Positions 28,501 through 36,193 of a DNA stretch of 64,000 bases are shown in pieces; the first letter of the stretch is position 1, and each line of letters starts with the position of its first letter. The position numbers and the translations under genes are program-made. This DNA is from Sediminibacterium salmoneum NBRC 103935 (GTDB lineage: Bacteria > Bacteroidota > Bacteroidia > Chitinophagales > Chitinophagaceae): the NCBI RefSeq assembly GCF_000511175.1, contig NZ_KI866530.1, forward strand, positions 2,518,934 to 2,582,933. The letters are read 5' to 3'. The notes beneath the pieces are model-generated. The model was not told where the DNA came from and ran no database searches. It worked only from the letters and a program-made list of their open reading frames with translations.

Positions 28501-28703
28501 TGGGCGAAGCCAGACAGCTGATTATGGGTAAAACTACCATTCCTGGTGAGCAGGAAAATCGGTTGATGGGCTATGCTGAAGAAGCGGTGAACACGGTAAT
28601 CCAAAAAGCCAATGCTTTGTTCGAAGGCAACTGGAAACAGTATCGTGCACTAGCTGAAGCGGCTCCGCTTAAATTCTTTAAAGATTATAAGCCGTTGGAA
28701 TAA
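25524..28703 (+). CDS. Large secreted BNR/sortilin-like beta-propeller protein
   Basis: About 1059 residues with a signal peptide (MRKLLLAFVGIAASFAVYAQ). Most of the protein is made of BNR/Asp-box repeats with the recurring SxDxGxTW pattern: ENGGASWTP, LDGGKTWKR, TDGGETWKQ, DDAGKTWKP and RDGGKTWTN. This is the propeller seen in sortilin/VPS10-like and glycosidase-like proteins. A Gly-rich segment of about 25 residues (28041-28112) joins the propeller part to a beta domain and a helical C terminus. There is no anchor or T9SS tail. It may be an exported hydrolase or binding protein, with no catalytic residues assignable. The start at 25524 is set by the signal peptide; the frame is open 42 codons further upstream. 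Confidence 0.88.
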   Translation: MRKLLLAFVGIAASFAVYAQQVDLSKHFKNMKPRNIGPAGMSGRVTAIDAVWTNPNIIFLGTASGGVWKTENGGASWTPIFDDQPIQNIGAIALVQSNPSVVWAGTGEGNPRNSISLGEGIYKSLDGGKTWKRMGLEKTRNIHRIIIDPTNPDVVYVGAMGNPFADHPERGVYKTTDGGETWKQILYTNQNSGVGDMVMDPANPNKLFVNMYEHKRTPWSLKGGGSGSGFYVTMDGGKTFTKLGKEHGLPEGDYGRIGISIARTDPNRVYALVEATKNGLYKSDDGGFKWELVNSDPAVVTNRAFYFQDIAVDTKNENRIYNINQVINVSDDAGKTWKPVIPYSGIHPDHHAWWIHPNDANFIIDGNDGGIGISRDRGKTWQFDEKLPLGQYYHVNVDNQIPYNVMGGLQDNGSWHGPAYVWRRSGIRNAFWQGVSGGDGFDVMPDAEDPNWVYTMSQGGNVSRYNIATGEQWSIRPPRPSKNVRQRFNWNAAIAQDPFDKATIYYGSQFVNKSTNKGASWELISPDLTTNDSAKIDQSNNGGISVDITGAENHCTILTIEPSPKEQGVIWVGTDDGNIQLTRDGGKTWTNFRGKLPGMPLGAWVPQIKASKHNGGEAFVVVNDYRRGEMRPFVYRTTDYGKTWTRMVDEKKVIGYALCVIQDPVEPNLIFVGTEQGLWVSLDNGTNFQQFKNGYPSVSTYDMAIQEREADLVIATFGRALWILDDIRPLRKVAANKGQVFAKKLVAFEAPQAYQAKMKNASGIEYSTYGTYEGENKRTGAPITFFVNKTAADTGKNRISDTLQMAIYDEYGVNVRNLRTRVDSGFNKYYWGMEGKGIRQAGGGGRGGGGGRFGGAGGGGAEPGGLPVNPGKYKVVLTLGRDLKDSTFVVVNDDPNAPTPLTVRNAIRVANARMEKSIIKLTALNDRLTEVDEIMKKVEAGYASMDRKAADTIRKAAKPVTDALKEIREMLNGKPQLKQGYGNIPQETINGLLGEARQLIMGKTTIPGEQENRLMGYAEEAVNTVIQKANALFEGNWKQYRALAEAAPLKFFKDYKPLE

Positions 28704-28739
28704 TTTCTTGATTAGGTTTACTTAACAACACAGAATATC

Positions 28740-28776
28740 AAATCCCCATTTCTTTAATTAGAAATGGGGATTTTTA
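28740..28776 (+). terminator. Strong terminator after the propeller gene
   Basis: A perfect 13-bp stem, AATCCCCATTTCT with AGAAATGGGGATT, around a 6-nt loop, then TTTTT. It lies about 37 nt after the stop codon and 8 nt before the end of the convergent decayed gene. Confidence 0.9.
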
Positions 28777-28783
28777 TGGTATT

Positions 28784-29233
28784 TTATTCAATCTTATAAA
28801 TCCACACTAAATTAATGTCTACTTTTTTAAATAATTTTGGAAGTTGATTATTGGTAATTATTAGTTTGATAGAATCTAAATGAATTGTAATATTTTTTAT
28901 TTGCGAATAATCGGGTTCAATCAATCTACCACCAACTGTTTTATTAATTGCTACCGTATCATCTTTTAATAAAATATAGGTTACTGAAAATCTATTTGTA
29001 TCAATCTGAAATTTTTTGCCAGATATATTGCCTTGCTTATTCAAAAAGCTAAATTTTGATTCTGATGTGCTATTGAAACGCCCCTTAATACTATCTATTT
29101 GGTTTTTATCATATTGGATTTCTAATTTTACACTTTTATTTTTTGTATTTATTATTTCATTTGTGCAATTATAGTCCATTCCACACTAGTTGAATAAGGA
29201 AAGTATTAGAAATGCTTTTATTAAAGATTTCAT
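28784..29233 (-). pseudogene. Small lipoprotein gene interrupted by an amber codon at the lipobox
   Basis: Starting at the ATG at 29233, which abuts the stop of the preceding gene, the frame reads a lipoprotein-type signal peptide (MKSLIKAFLILSLFN), then TAG at 29186-29188, then CG and the rest of the protein to 28784. The stop sits where the -1 residue of the lipobox should be; a serine codon TCG there would give the common Bacteroidota lipobox NSC. The rest is about 133 beta-rich residues with no recognised family. It follows the HExxH gene directly and may have been its partner (for example an inhibitor), which is speculation. It could restart internally at 29179, but then without an export signal. 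Confidence 0.6.
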
Positions 29234-30626
29234 TTAAAACGATTTAGGATAAAATGTACTTGTAGCAATTTGAGATGTTGGACCAAAATATGCAGCAGCT
29301 AATTTATTCGCAACAACTTCAGTCCAAGTGAATCTATGATTGATACCATTAAAAGTAGCGCTATATAAACTCTCAGGAACTACAACTGTATAATACAAGG
29401 CAGTTCCAATTGATTTCGCATGTAAGTAATGACCATATTCATGTTGTAAGTCTACTAATCCATTTCCAACAGTGCTCATATGAATTCCACCATTAGGAGT
29501 CGTAACACCCCTTCTTTAAAGTATTCCATGGTCTGTAATTGTCGCACCAGGGAACTTAACTTTATTACCACTCAAATCTGTAAATTCTGCATATTTTTCA
29601 CCATTATCGTTTGTATAGTTTTGTATAAAACCATCACTATAGGTATAAATAGGACCATTTTTTCTAAAGCCGTTTATATCTCTCGAGCCATCGATGCCTG
29701 CATCATACGGTAATATTAAATCATAATCTGGTGAAAGCCAATAATGATCAATTAGTGAAAAATAATTTTCTATATCATATTGACTGTATGGTGTGTAATA
29801 TCCTAAAGAATTTATGTAACCATTTTGTAGCCCATTTAATTCATTTTGATTAGATGGGTTATAATAACCAGAATTTCCATTGAAATACTCCCAAATACTA
29901 GTTGGACCAGGTGGAAGGTTGTAATCAAAAGGGGGATTTGTTAAAAACCAATTAAGTATATTAAAGTCTATGCTGTTGCCCCCATCTGTAGGGTTTAAAT
30001 TTTCCGATTCACCCCAAGTCCCAATAACTATTCCAATCCCAAGTACATTGCATGCTCCCCATTCTCCTAATATGTTTTTTGCAGGAACAGCAGCTATGTA
30101 TCTTGATAAACAATATAAAAATTGACCTAACCATGAATATGAAAAACTTGTATTTGAATTCGATTTTATTTTATTGGTTTCATTTTTAGAAGGTGTTTCT
30201 GATTGAATTAGACCATCTTTTAATATTATTTTTTTGTATACTTATGTTGTCATGTCAATAAACTCATAGTAACCATTAAAGTTTGTGTTAAAATTATCAT
30301 CAATTGAAACTATTCTTATAAAATAGGCTTCTAAATGGTCTGTTTTTGTGAAGTAAAGATTGCCGCCTCCGTTACTTAAGGGCATCTTTAAAATCATTTG
30401 TCCTTTGTAATAAGTTTTTGTTGTTTGGTCTAAAATTGGTTTTGGTCCGTTTGGCATTAACTTTTGATAGTTGTTGATCCAAAGCATTAACTCTTGTCTT
30501 GAGATGTTTTCAGGTGAAATTTCTCTAGTAGTATCAGCATTTTTTTGCAACCAGCAAAAAATAAACTAATTAATAAAAGAAAGGTGAAAATTAAAAAATA
30601 AGGGGGGGGGATTTAAATTGACGCAT
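29234..30626 (-). pseudogene. HExxH-containing lipoprotein gene with multiple lesions
   Basis: One reading frame runs from about 30550 to 29234 (439 codons) with only two interruptions, TAA at 30242-30244 and TAA at 29516-29518. Upstream, adding one A to the A7 tract (30540-30546) joins it to a lipoprotein signal (FLLLISLFFAGCKK), and adding one C to a C9 tract (30602-30610) extends that to an ATG at 30626. The C-terminal part has a zinc-peptidase-like HEYGH motif (DLQHEYGHYLHAKSIG), with a possible third ligand in TWTEVVANKLAA about 35 residues later. The region before it is rich in Y, N, G and S. Nothing firm is known of the function. It was probably a surface lipoprotein with a metallopeptidase-like domain. 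Confidence 0.65.
30602..30610. repeat. Nine-base G/C homopolymer tract in a signal peptide region
   Basis: Nine G in a row on the plus strand (C9 on the coding strand) inside AT-rich sequence. With C10 the frame from ATG 30626 would read MRQFKSPPP straight into the lipoprotein signal peptide; with C9 it stops after about 11 codons. The position is like that of contingency tracts that switch surface genes on and off, or may reflect a miscounted run. Confidence 0.6.
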
Positions 30627-30693
30627 AATTAATTGGTATTTTTCATATTTTTCACCAATACTAGTCTTTATTTCAATAGAGAATTATCAATAT

Positions 30694-30717
30694 AAAAAAT
30701 ACCGTGAAAACACGGTA
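30694..30717 (-). terminator. Terminator after the split plug-like gene
   Basis: On the minus strand TACCGTG and CACGGTA form a 7-bp stem with a 4-nt loop followed by a run of six T. It lies about 60 nt after the stop codon at 30775. Confidence 0.75.
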
Positions 30718-30774
30718 ATGGTATAAAATAATGAATAATAAATTGCACAACGTTCTTCTTCAAATGCAACCTTC

Positions 30775-31919
30775 TTATTTCCAAACGCTATCAAACCCTG
30801 TATAACCTTTTAATATAAAAGAGAATTTTGCGCCGTTGTTGTCAATAAATTTCCCCTTCTTGGTATAGATGGCAATGGCGCCCCCAAAACCTGTAGTAGA
30901 GCTGTATTGAAAAGGAGGACGAAATACTTTTATCATGGCAATATCTCTAGGAAACACCATGGATTGTTCGCCGGGCATTACTTCGAATTCGTCAATGAAT
31001 ATGGTACAGATTTCTTCTCTCCACTTAAATACTTCATTGTTGGCAGAATCAATGGCAACAGTTAGGCCTGGCACTTTTTGTTGTAAAAACCAAGCCAGTG
31101 ATTGAGATTGAACCAGTTCATCACTTTCCAATCCATCAAAAACAAAAGCATTGTCGTTTTTGAATAAACCACTGGTATAGTTCTCTTCGTATTGCTGCAA
31201 CTTGGTTTTTGTTTTGGCATATACTGTTACATTGGGTAAGCCTTCTGTATTCAGTTCTGGATCGTCTAATGAAAGGGTATAGTCGAATTTTTTCTCTACA
31301 AATTCACCGGGTTTGCCTACGGTAAAAAATGCTGTTTGTGTTTCAATGGGCTCAAACGCAGAATCTACCGGCGTTTTCAGCAGTATGGCCAAATAATTTT
31401 TTTGGGTTTTTGAACAGGAGAGAAATAAAAAGAAGCTGTGTCTTGAAACAACATGGGCTTCATGGTAAAATATCCCTTAGCATCTACTTTAACCCGATCC
31501 ACCATCATCTGTTTTGTGCTGGTTCGCATCATGTAATTAATGATCGTGTCTTTTTTATCCCTTTCAATAACCTGCCCCTGGATTCTGTAAAATCCGGATT
31601 GCACCAAACAGCTAATAGCATAATTGCCACTGGGTATCGTCTCATTTATTTTTAGGGCAGCATTCACTTCCCCTTCAATCATAGGAAAGCGAAATTTCCA
31701 ACGTTGTTTGGTAACCAGGTGATCAATCCAGATATGCGCCGTAGCCGATTTTAATTTTTTGTCTAAATAGTTGGGACTAACAATTTGTATTTCCAGCGAA
31801 TCTCCCTGCAAATACTGCTGTTTAGATAAATTAATTTTTAATGTATTGTCCTGTGCTTCAACATTGTTCAATAACACTAAACATAGTATAGATAGTAAAA
31901 TTCTAGAATGCTTATACAT
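30775..31919 (-). pseudogene. Secreted plug-domain-like protein, frameshifted into two ORFs
   Basis: Two overlapping frames encode one protein. The first (from 31919) has a signal peptide ending in NNVEAQ, a beta domain with WIDHLVTKQRWKFRFPM, and ends after PVQKPKK. The second continues with LAILLKTPVDSAFEP and a domain resembling a TonB receptor plug (KVPGLTVAID, FIDEFEVMPGE, IAIYTKKGK). One extra A in the A7 tract (31397-31403) fuses them. The intact paralogue at 44332-45525 has the same order of parts in one frame (SLITPVDSAFKAE, RIPGLRVLQ, FIDEHLVEAEQ), which shows the split is a lesion or an error. The start at 31919 is set by the promoter just upstream. No barrel is present, so it is not a receptor by itself. 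Confidence 0.75.
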
Positions 31920-31924
31920 AGCCA

Positions 31925-31957
31925 TAAAGTTACCCGCAATTCTGTACCTTGCACAAA
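31925..31957 (-). promoter_or_regulatory. Promoter of the split plug-like gene
   Basis: On the minus strand TTG (within TTTTG, 31954-31958) and TAACTTTA (31932-31925) are 21 nt apart, close to the Bacteroidota consensus with A in the last position. The box ends 5 nt before the ATG at 31919, so the transcript would have almost no leader. Confidence 0.55.
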
Positions 31958-31965
31958 ATTTTTGT

Positions 31966-33225
31966 ATGAGCAAGCTGAGTCATCTGGCAGAAACCCTGAT
32001 TGGTAGTGAAATTGTAAAATTGGGCAATGCCATCAATGAAAGAATTCGCAATGGAGAAACGATTTATAATTTCACCATTGGTGATTTCAATCCCAGCGAG
32101 TTTCCCATTCCAGTTGAATTAGAGCAACTCATCATTGAAGCGTATCAACAAAAAAAGACCAGTTACCCTGCGGCAGAAGGTATTTTAGATTTAAGAAAGT
32201 CTATTAGTCAGTTTATTCAAGAATGGGAGGGGCTGCATTTTACGCCTGCTGAAATTCAGGTAGCATCCGGTGGTCGTCCGTTGATTTATGCTTTGTTTAA
32301 AGTAATTGTAGACAAGGGCGATAAAGTAGTGTACGGTGTTCCCTCCTGGAATAACAATCACTATGTGCATTTAACCGAAGGTCAGCATTGCGAAGTGAAT
32401 TGTTTGCCAGAGAACGATTTCATGCCTACTGTAGAAGACTTGAAGCCTCATATCAAAGGCGCCAGCTTAATTTGTTTGTGTACTCCACAAAACCCAACTG
32501 GCACTACTTTAGGCAAGAATGCACTGGCAGAAATTTGCGAATTGATTCTAGAAGAAAATGCCAGTCGTGGACCAGAAGAGAAGAAATTGTACTTAATGTT
32601 CGATCAAATGTATTGGACATTAACTTACGGAGATACGGTTCATTACAATCCGCTTACCTTAAACCCAGCTATGAAGCCGTATACCATTTTTATTGATGGT
32701 ATTTCAAAAGTGTTTTCAGCAACAGGTGTAAGAGTGGGTTGGGCATTGGGTCCGGAAAATGTTATCGCAAAAATGAAAGCGATCTTAAGTCATCTGGGTG
32801 CCTGGGCGCCCATGGCAGAGCAGCATGCGGTGGCCAAATACCTACCCATGAAAGAGGCGATTGGCAGCTATCTAACAAACTTCAAGTCTGAAATTGCATT
32901 CCGTTTACAAAGTATTTATGATGGCATTATTGCTTTAAAAGCAAAAGGCTTCAAAGTAGATGCCATTGCACCCCAAGCGGCTATTTATTTAACCATTCAG
33001 ATTGATTTGGTGGGAAGCAAAACGGCTGAGGGTACTATACTGGCTACACAGTCCGATGTAACCCAATATATTTTAAGCGAAGCGAAAATTGCGATTGTTC
33101 CATTCTCTGCTTTTGGTGCAGGGGCCAATAGCAGCTGGTATCGTTTGAGTGTGGGTACCTGCAGAAAACAGGATATACCAACCGTGCTGGCCCAGCTAGG
33201 CGCAGCTTTGGGTAAACTTTCTTGA
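31966..33225 (+). CDS. Class I/II PLP-dependent aminotransferase
   Basis: A 419-residue fold-type I aminotransferase, probably acting on aspartate or a related amino acid. Motifs are the substrate/PLP segment TSYPAAEGILDLR, CTPQNPTGTTLG, the aspartate in LYLMFDQMYW, and the PLP lysine in IDGISKVFSATGVRVGW. The C terminus has the conserved arginine in SSWYRLSVGTC. The start at 31966 (MSKLSHLAETL) is favoured over open sequence upstream because the latter is antisense to the plug-like gene. It is divergent from that gene. The exact substrate cannot be settled from sequence. Confidence 0.9.
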   Translation: MSKLSHLAETLIGSEIVKLGNAINERIRNGETIYNFTIGDFNPSEFPIPVELEQLIIEAYQQKKTSYPAAEGILDLRKSISQFIQEWEGLHFTPAEIQVASGGRPLIYALFKVIVDKGDKVVYGVPSWNNNHYVHLTEGQHCEVNCLPENDFMPTVEDLKPHIKGASLICLCTPQNPTGTTLGKNALAEICELILEENASRGPEEKKLYLMFDQMYWTLTYGDTVHYNPLTLNPAMKPYTIFIDGISKVFSATGVRVGWALGPENVIAKMKAILSHLGAWAPMAEQHAVAKYLPMKEAIGSYLTNFKSEIAFRLQSIYDGIIALKAKGFKVDAIAPQAAIYLTIQIDLVGSKTAEGTILATQSDVTQYILSEAKIAIVPFSAFGAGANSSWYRLSVGTCRKQDIPTVLAQLGAALGKLS

Positions 33226-33273
33226 TTGAGTTGGAACAAACTTTAAAATCAGAGGGCTTCAAAAATCAGCGAC

Positions 33274-33513
33274 TTAGTTTTTATTACAAATGAACAAGAA
33301 AGGTTTATTTGGCCTGTCTTGTAATATTTGTTTCACTAAATGCGTTTTGGTGATGATTTTGTGTCGGTTGATGTCGATGATTTCGTTGGCTATGCAAAAT
33401 GCCCCCCAGTTTTCTACCGGGCCCAGTATTTTGTTTAGTTCGGCTACAATAGCTAAAGTTTGCTCTGCAGATAAATAAGCCTGTTTGGTTAGAACCAACA
33501 AATCTCTACTCAT
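33274..33513 (-). CDS. Small hypothetical protein, 79 residues
   Basis: A cytoplasmic 79-residue protein that I do not recognise. It is largely helical with a segment AEQTLAIVAELNKILGPVENWGAF. It starts 10 nt after the stop of the tiny lipoprotein gene on the same strand and is probably co-transcribed with it. It is convergent with the aminotransferase gene. Confidence 0.5.
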   Translation of the reverse strand: MSRDLLVLTKQAYLSAEQTLAIVAELNKILGPVENWGAFCIANEIIDINRHKIITKTHLVKQILQDRPNKPFLFICNKN

Positions 33514-33523
33514 GATTTACGTA

Positions 33524-33643
33524 TTAGTGTTTGGGACAAGCGCAAAAAGTAGACTTGTTCGATTTTTGAAAAATCCCACAAGACGTAGTCGCCAACATCA
33601 TAACTAACAGTAAAAATATAATTTGGTTTGTTCTGCTTTTCAT
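33524..33643 (-). CDS. Tiny lipoprotein, 39 residues
   Basis: A complete short frame of 40 codons encodes a lipoprotein signal peptide (hydrophobic FLLLVMMLATTSC, lipobox TTSC) and only about 17 mature residues, ending in CACPKH with two further cysteines. Short cysteine-containing lipoproteins of this style are common in Bacteroidota and are often missed by annotation. Function unknown. It is followed after 10 nt by the 79-residue gene, and it is divergent from the glycosyltransferase gene with a 41-nt gap. Confidence 0.6.
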   Translation of the reverse strand: MKSRTNQIIFLLLVMMLATTSCGIFQKSNKSTFCACPKH

Positions 33644-33684
33644 ATGTTCAACTAAAATAATAAAATCATTTTATAATATTCATC

Positions 33685-34782
33685 ATGGCTGACGCGCGCA
33701 CTCAATTTAACATTTCCACCGTACTGATTGCACCACTAGATTGGGGTTTGGGACATGCAACCCGTTGTATACCGATTATCAAAGCTTTTCAACAATTGAA
33801 TTGCAAAGTGTTGGTTGCTGCCGAAGGGCATCAGGCTGCGCTCTTGTTGAAAGAATTTCCAAATTTAACCATACTTCCTTTAACGGGGTATCGAGTACAC
33901 TATGCCAAATCTAGGTTGCTTCTCTTGTTCAAATTATTGTTTCAGATGCCGGGGATTTATAAAACCATCAAGAGAGAGGAAGCATGGGTTCAATCCATTG
34001 CAGAGGAATACAATATAGATTTAATTATTTCAGACAATCGGTATGGCGTGCATCATCCAACCATTCCCTCTGTATTTATCACCCATCAGCTCATCATAAA
34101 AGCGCCGTATCGTTGGGTGCAAAACATTATTCAATGGGTGAATTACTTCTTCATTAAAAAGTTTACGGCTTGTTGGGTGCCGGATATGGCAGCAGCCCCT
34201 GGATTGGCCGGCGAGTTATCTCATCCTGCCAAGCTACCTCCTATTCCTGTGCACTATATGAAGCTGCTCACCCGTTTTCATCGGGTAACCTGTGCTACCC
34301 AATATAGTTTTGCTGTGGTATTGTCTGGTCCTGAACCACAAAGAACAATGCTGGAACAAAAAATTTTGAAAGACCTAGAAACCTTTACCAAACCTGTTTT
34401 ATTGGTAAGAGGGTTACCAGCTGAATCTGCGAGTATAGCAGTGCCATCGCATGTAACCGTATTTAATCATTTGGATACAATTGAACTAGCCAATGAATTG
34501 CAGCAGGCGGATTATATTATCAGTCGAGGTGGATATACCTCATTAATGGAATTGATCTCCATTGATAAAAAATTGATTGTTGTGCCCACGCCTGGACAAA
34601 CGGAGCAAGAATACCTCAGTAAATTACTCATGCAAAACAAAAGACTGTTGCGCATTGATCAGTCGCAGTTCAGTTTGCAGGATGCATATACCCAAGCACA
34701 GTCTTTTACTTTCAGTAAAATGAATATTGATCCTTTTGACCTGGAACAACTGCGTACATTATTGCTACATTTGCCAAAATGA
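33685..34782 (+). CDS. MurG-like glycosyltransferase (GT-B fold)
   Basis: A 365-residue protein with the N-terminal nucleotide-sugar transferase motif PLDWGLGHATRCIPI and the C-terminal donor-binding region ISRGGYTSLMELISIDKKLIVVPTPGQTEQE, both typical of the MurG/GT28-like group. There are no membrane segments. Donor and acceptor are unknown. The stop overlaps the start of the EamA transporter gene by 4 nt (ATGA), so the two are translationally coupled. Confidence 0.85.
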   Translation: MADARTQFNISTVLIAPLDWGLGHATRCIPIIKAFQQLNCKVLVAAEGHQAALLLKEFPNLTILPLTGYRVHYAKSRLLLLFKLLFQMPGIYKTIKREEAWVQSIAEEYNIDLIISDNRYGVHHPTIPSVFITHQLIIKAPYRWVQNIIQWVNYFFIKKFTACWVPDMAAAPGLAGELSHPAKLPPIPVHYMKLLTRFHRVTCATQYSFAVVLSGPEPQRTMLEQKILKDLETFTKPVLLVRGLPAESASIAVPSHVTVFNHLDTIELANELQQADYIISRGGYTSLMELISIDKKLIVVPTPGQTEQEYLSKLLMQNKRLLRIDQSQFSLQDAYTQAQSFTFSKMNIDPFDLEQLRTLLLHLPK

Positions 34783-35678
34783 GCAGATCGTATAAAGCAT
34801 TTGCCGCAGCATTAGGAGCCAATCTGATTTTTGGAAGCAGTTATACGGCAGTGAAATATATTACACCGCAGTATATTCATCCATTTGCATTGAATTTTGT
34901 TAGGGTAGCGGTTACGCTTACTTTGTTTTGGATTTTGTTTCTCTTTAAACCGGGCAAAATAAAATTTGATAAGAAAGATTTACCCCGTTTTGCTGTTTGC
35001 GCATTAACTGGTATCGTGATTAATCAACTCTTTTTTATAAAAGGAGTTTCCCTCACAACCGTGATACATAGTTCTCTATTATCCTTAGGCTCTCCTATTT
35101 TTATCACCATCATCGCCGCCTTTTTATTAAAAGAAAAATTTACCCTTTTGAAGGGGATGGGTTTGGCCTGCGGGATTGGAGGCGCCAGTATATTGGTGCT
35201 GATGAAAGACCATTCGGGTGCTGTAGCCAGCAATATGGTACTGGGAGATATATTGGTGTTAATCAATGCTATTTCTTATGCGTTTTACTTGGTTTTGGTA
35301 AGACCCTTGATGGCTAAATACTCAGGTATACAAGTGCTGCGTTGGATTTTTACCATTGGTGCTTTCGGGATTCTGCCCATTGGCTTTCCTTATATCTTGG
35401 AAGCTTCCTGTTCTAGCTTTGACATAAGCCATTGGCTGGTATTGGGCTATGTGGCTGTTTTTGCCACTTTTGTAGCCTATCTATTAACGGTAAAAAGCAT
35501 TGCCCTGATTGGCTCTTCGGCCACCGGTGCATTCATCTATACACAACCCGTTTTTGCCGCCATATTTGCCATGCTATTTGCAGGCGAATACTTTACATTG
35601 TATAAAGTAATGGCGGCTGCCTTAATTTTTACTGGCGTTTATTTGGTAAATAAAAAACCCACTGTTACACCCGCTTAG
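34779..35678 (+). CDS. EamA/DMT-family transporter
   Basis: A 299-residue membrane protein with about ten hydrophobic helices arranged as two EamA repeats. Each half carries the usual hallmarks: the first GANLIFGSSYTAVKYITP, the second GAFIYTQPVFAAIFAMLFAGE. Drug/metabolite transporters of this type move small polar metabolites; the substrate cannot be inferred. It is coupled to the upstream glycosyltransferase gene and overlaps the 3' end of the convergent sixA gene by 14 nt. Confidence 0.9.
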   Translation: MSRSYKAFAAALGANLIFGSSYTAVKYITPQYIHPFALNFVRVAVTLTLFWILFLFKPGKIKFDKKDLPRFAVCALTGIVINQLFFIKGVSLTTVIHSSLLSLGSPIFITIIAAFLLKEKFTLLKGMGLACGIGGASILVLMKDHSGAVASNMVLGDILVLINAISYAFYLVLVRPLMAKYSGIQVLRWIFTIGAFGILPIGFPYILEASCSSFDISHWLVLGYVAVFATFVAYLLTVKSIALIGSSATGAFIYTQPVFAAIFAMLFAGEYFTLYKVMAAALIFTGVYLVNKKPTVTPA

Positions 35679-36156
35679 GCCAATCTGCAAACCAAAATGT
35701 TTTGGAGGCTTTTGCAAATTCTTTCCAAGTGTCTGTATCTACTTTAACAGCAAAGACGGCACAGGTGGGCATATCGTCAATACGTGCATCCGTCAGTTGA
35801 TTAACAAAATCAGTAATACCCGGGTTGTGGGCAAAAATGGCAGCAGTTGTAATAGTATCGGGAATGTGCAGAATGGCTTTTACAAATCTTTCGGGAGGGG
35901 CATGGTATAGGAATTCGTGCTGTATAATGTCTTTTTCTGCAATGGCATTTTCAATCGCAAAAAACCGTGCTGTTGTAATAGCCCGTAACGCAGTACTGCT
36001 AATGATTCCGTTAATAGCTACTCCTCGCTCAATCATCCTTTTTGCCATCATGGGTGCATCTTTCTGTCCCCGTTCATTCAGCGGCCTATCAAAATCATCC
36101 TGCCCCGGATTTGCCCAGCTGCTTTTGGCATGTCTTACCAGTAATAATTCTTTCAT
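35665..36156 (-). CDS. sixA: Histidine phosphatase SixA
   Basis: A 163-residue member of the phosphoglycerate-mutase-like (RHG) phosphatase family. The catalytic RHA motif is in LVRHAKSSW at the N terminus, followed by DDFDRPLNERG and, late in the protein, the second histidine in IFAHNPGITDF. In E. coli SixA dephosphorylates phosphohistidine on signalling proteins. The target here is not known. The 3' end overlaps the EamA gene by 14 nt on the other strand. Its start faces the mnmH promoter region. Confidence 0.88.
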   Translation of the reverse strand: MKELLLVRHAKSSWANPGQDDFDRPLNERGQKDAPMMAKRMIERGVAINGIISSTALRAITTARFFAIENAIAEKDIIQHEFLYHAPPERFVKAILHIPDTITTAAIFAHNPGITDFVNQLTDARIDDMPTCAVFAVKVDTDTWKEFAKASKTFWFADWPKRV

Positions 36157-36182
36157 GCTGAAAAGTTACTCCATTTCAATTG

Positions 36183-36190
36183 TACATTTG
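36183..36190 (+). promoter_or_regulatory. -7 promoter box of mnmH
   Basis: TACATTTG fits the Bacteroidota -7 consensus exactly and is identical to the lptB box. It ends 3 nt before the GTG chosen as the mnmH start, implying a leaderless or nearly leaderless message. No clear -33 TTG at the best distance was seen. Confidence 0.5.
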
Positions 36191-36193
36191 TAT

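Noticed and set aside
29186..30244. Stop codon recoding or readthrough as explanation of the in-frame TAG and TAA codons
   Set aside because: Intact genes in the window use TAA, TAG and TGA as ordinary stops, and no recoding signal was seen; decay is simpler.
35825..36193. N-terminal extension of mnmH by 123 codons
   Set aside because: The extension is antisense to sixA and does not match the rhodanese family N terminus.
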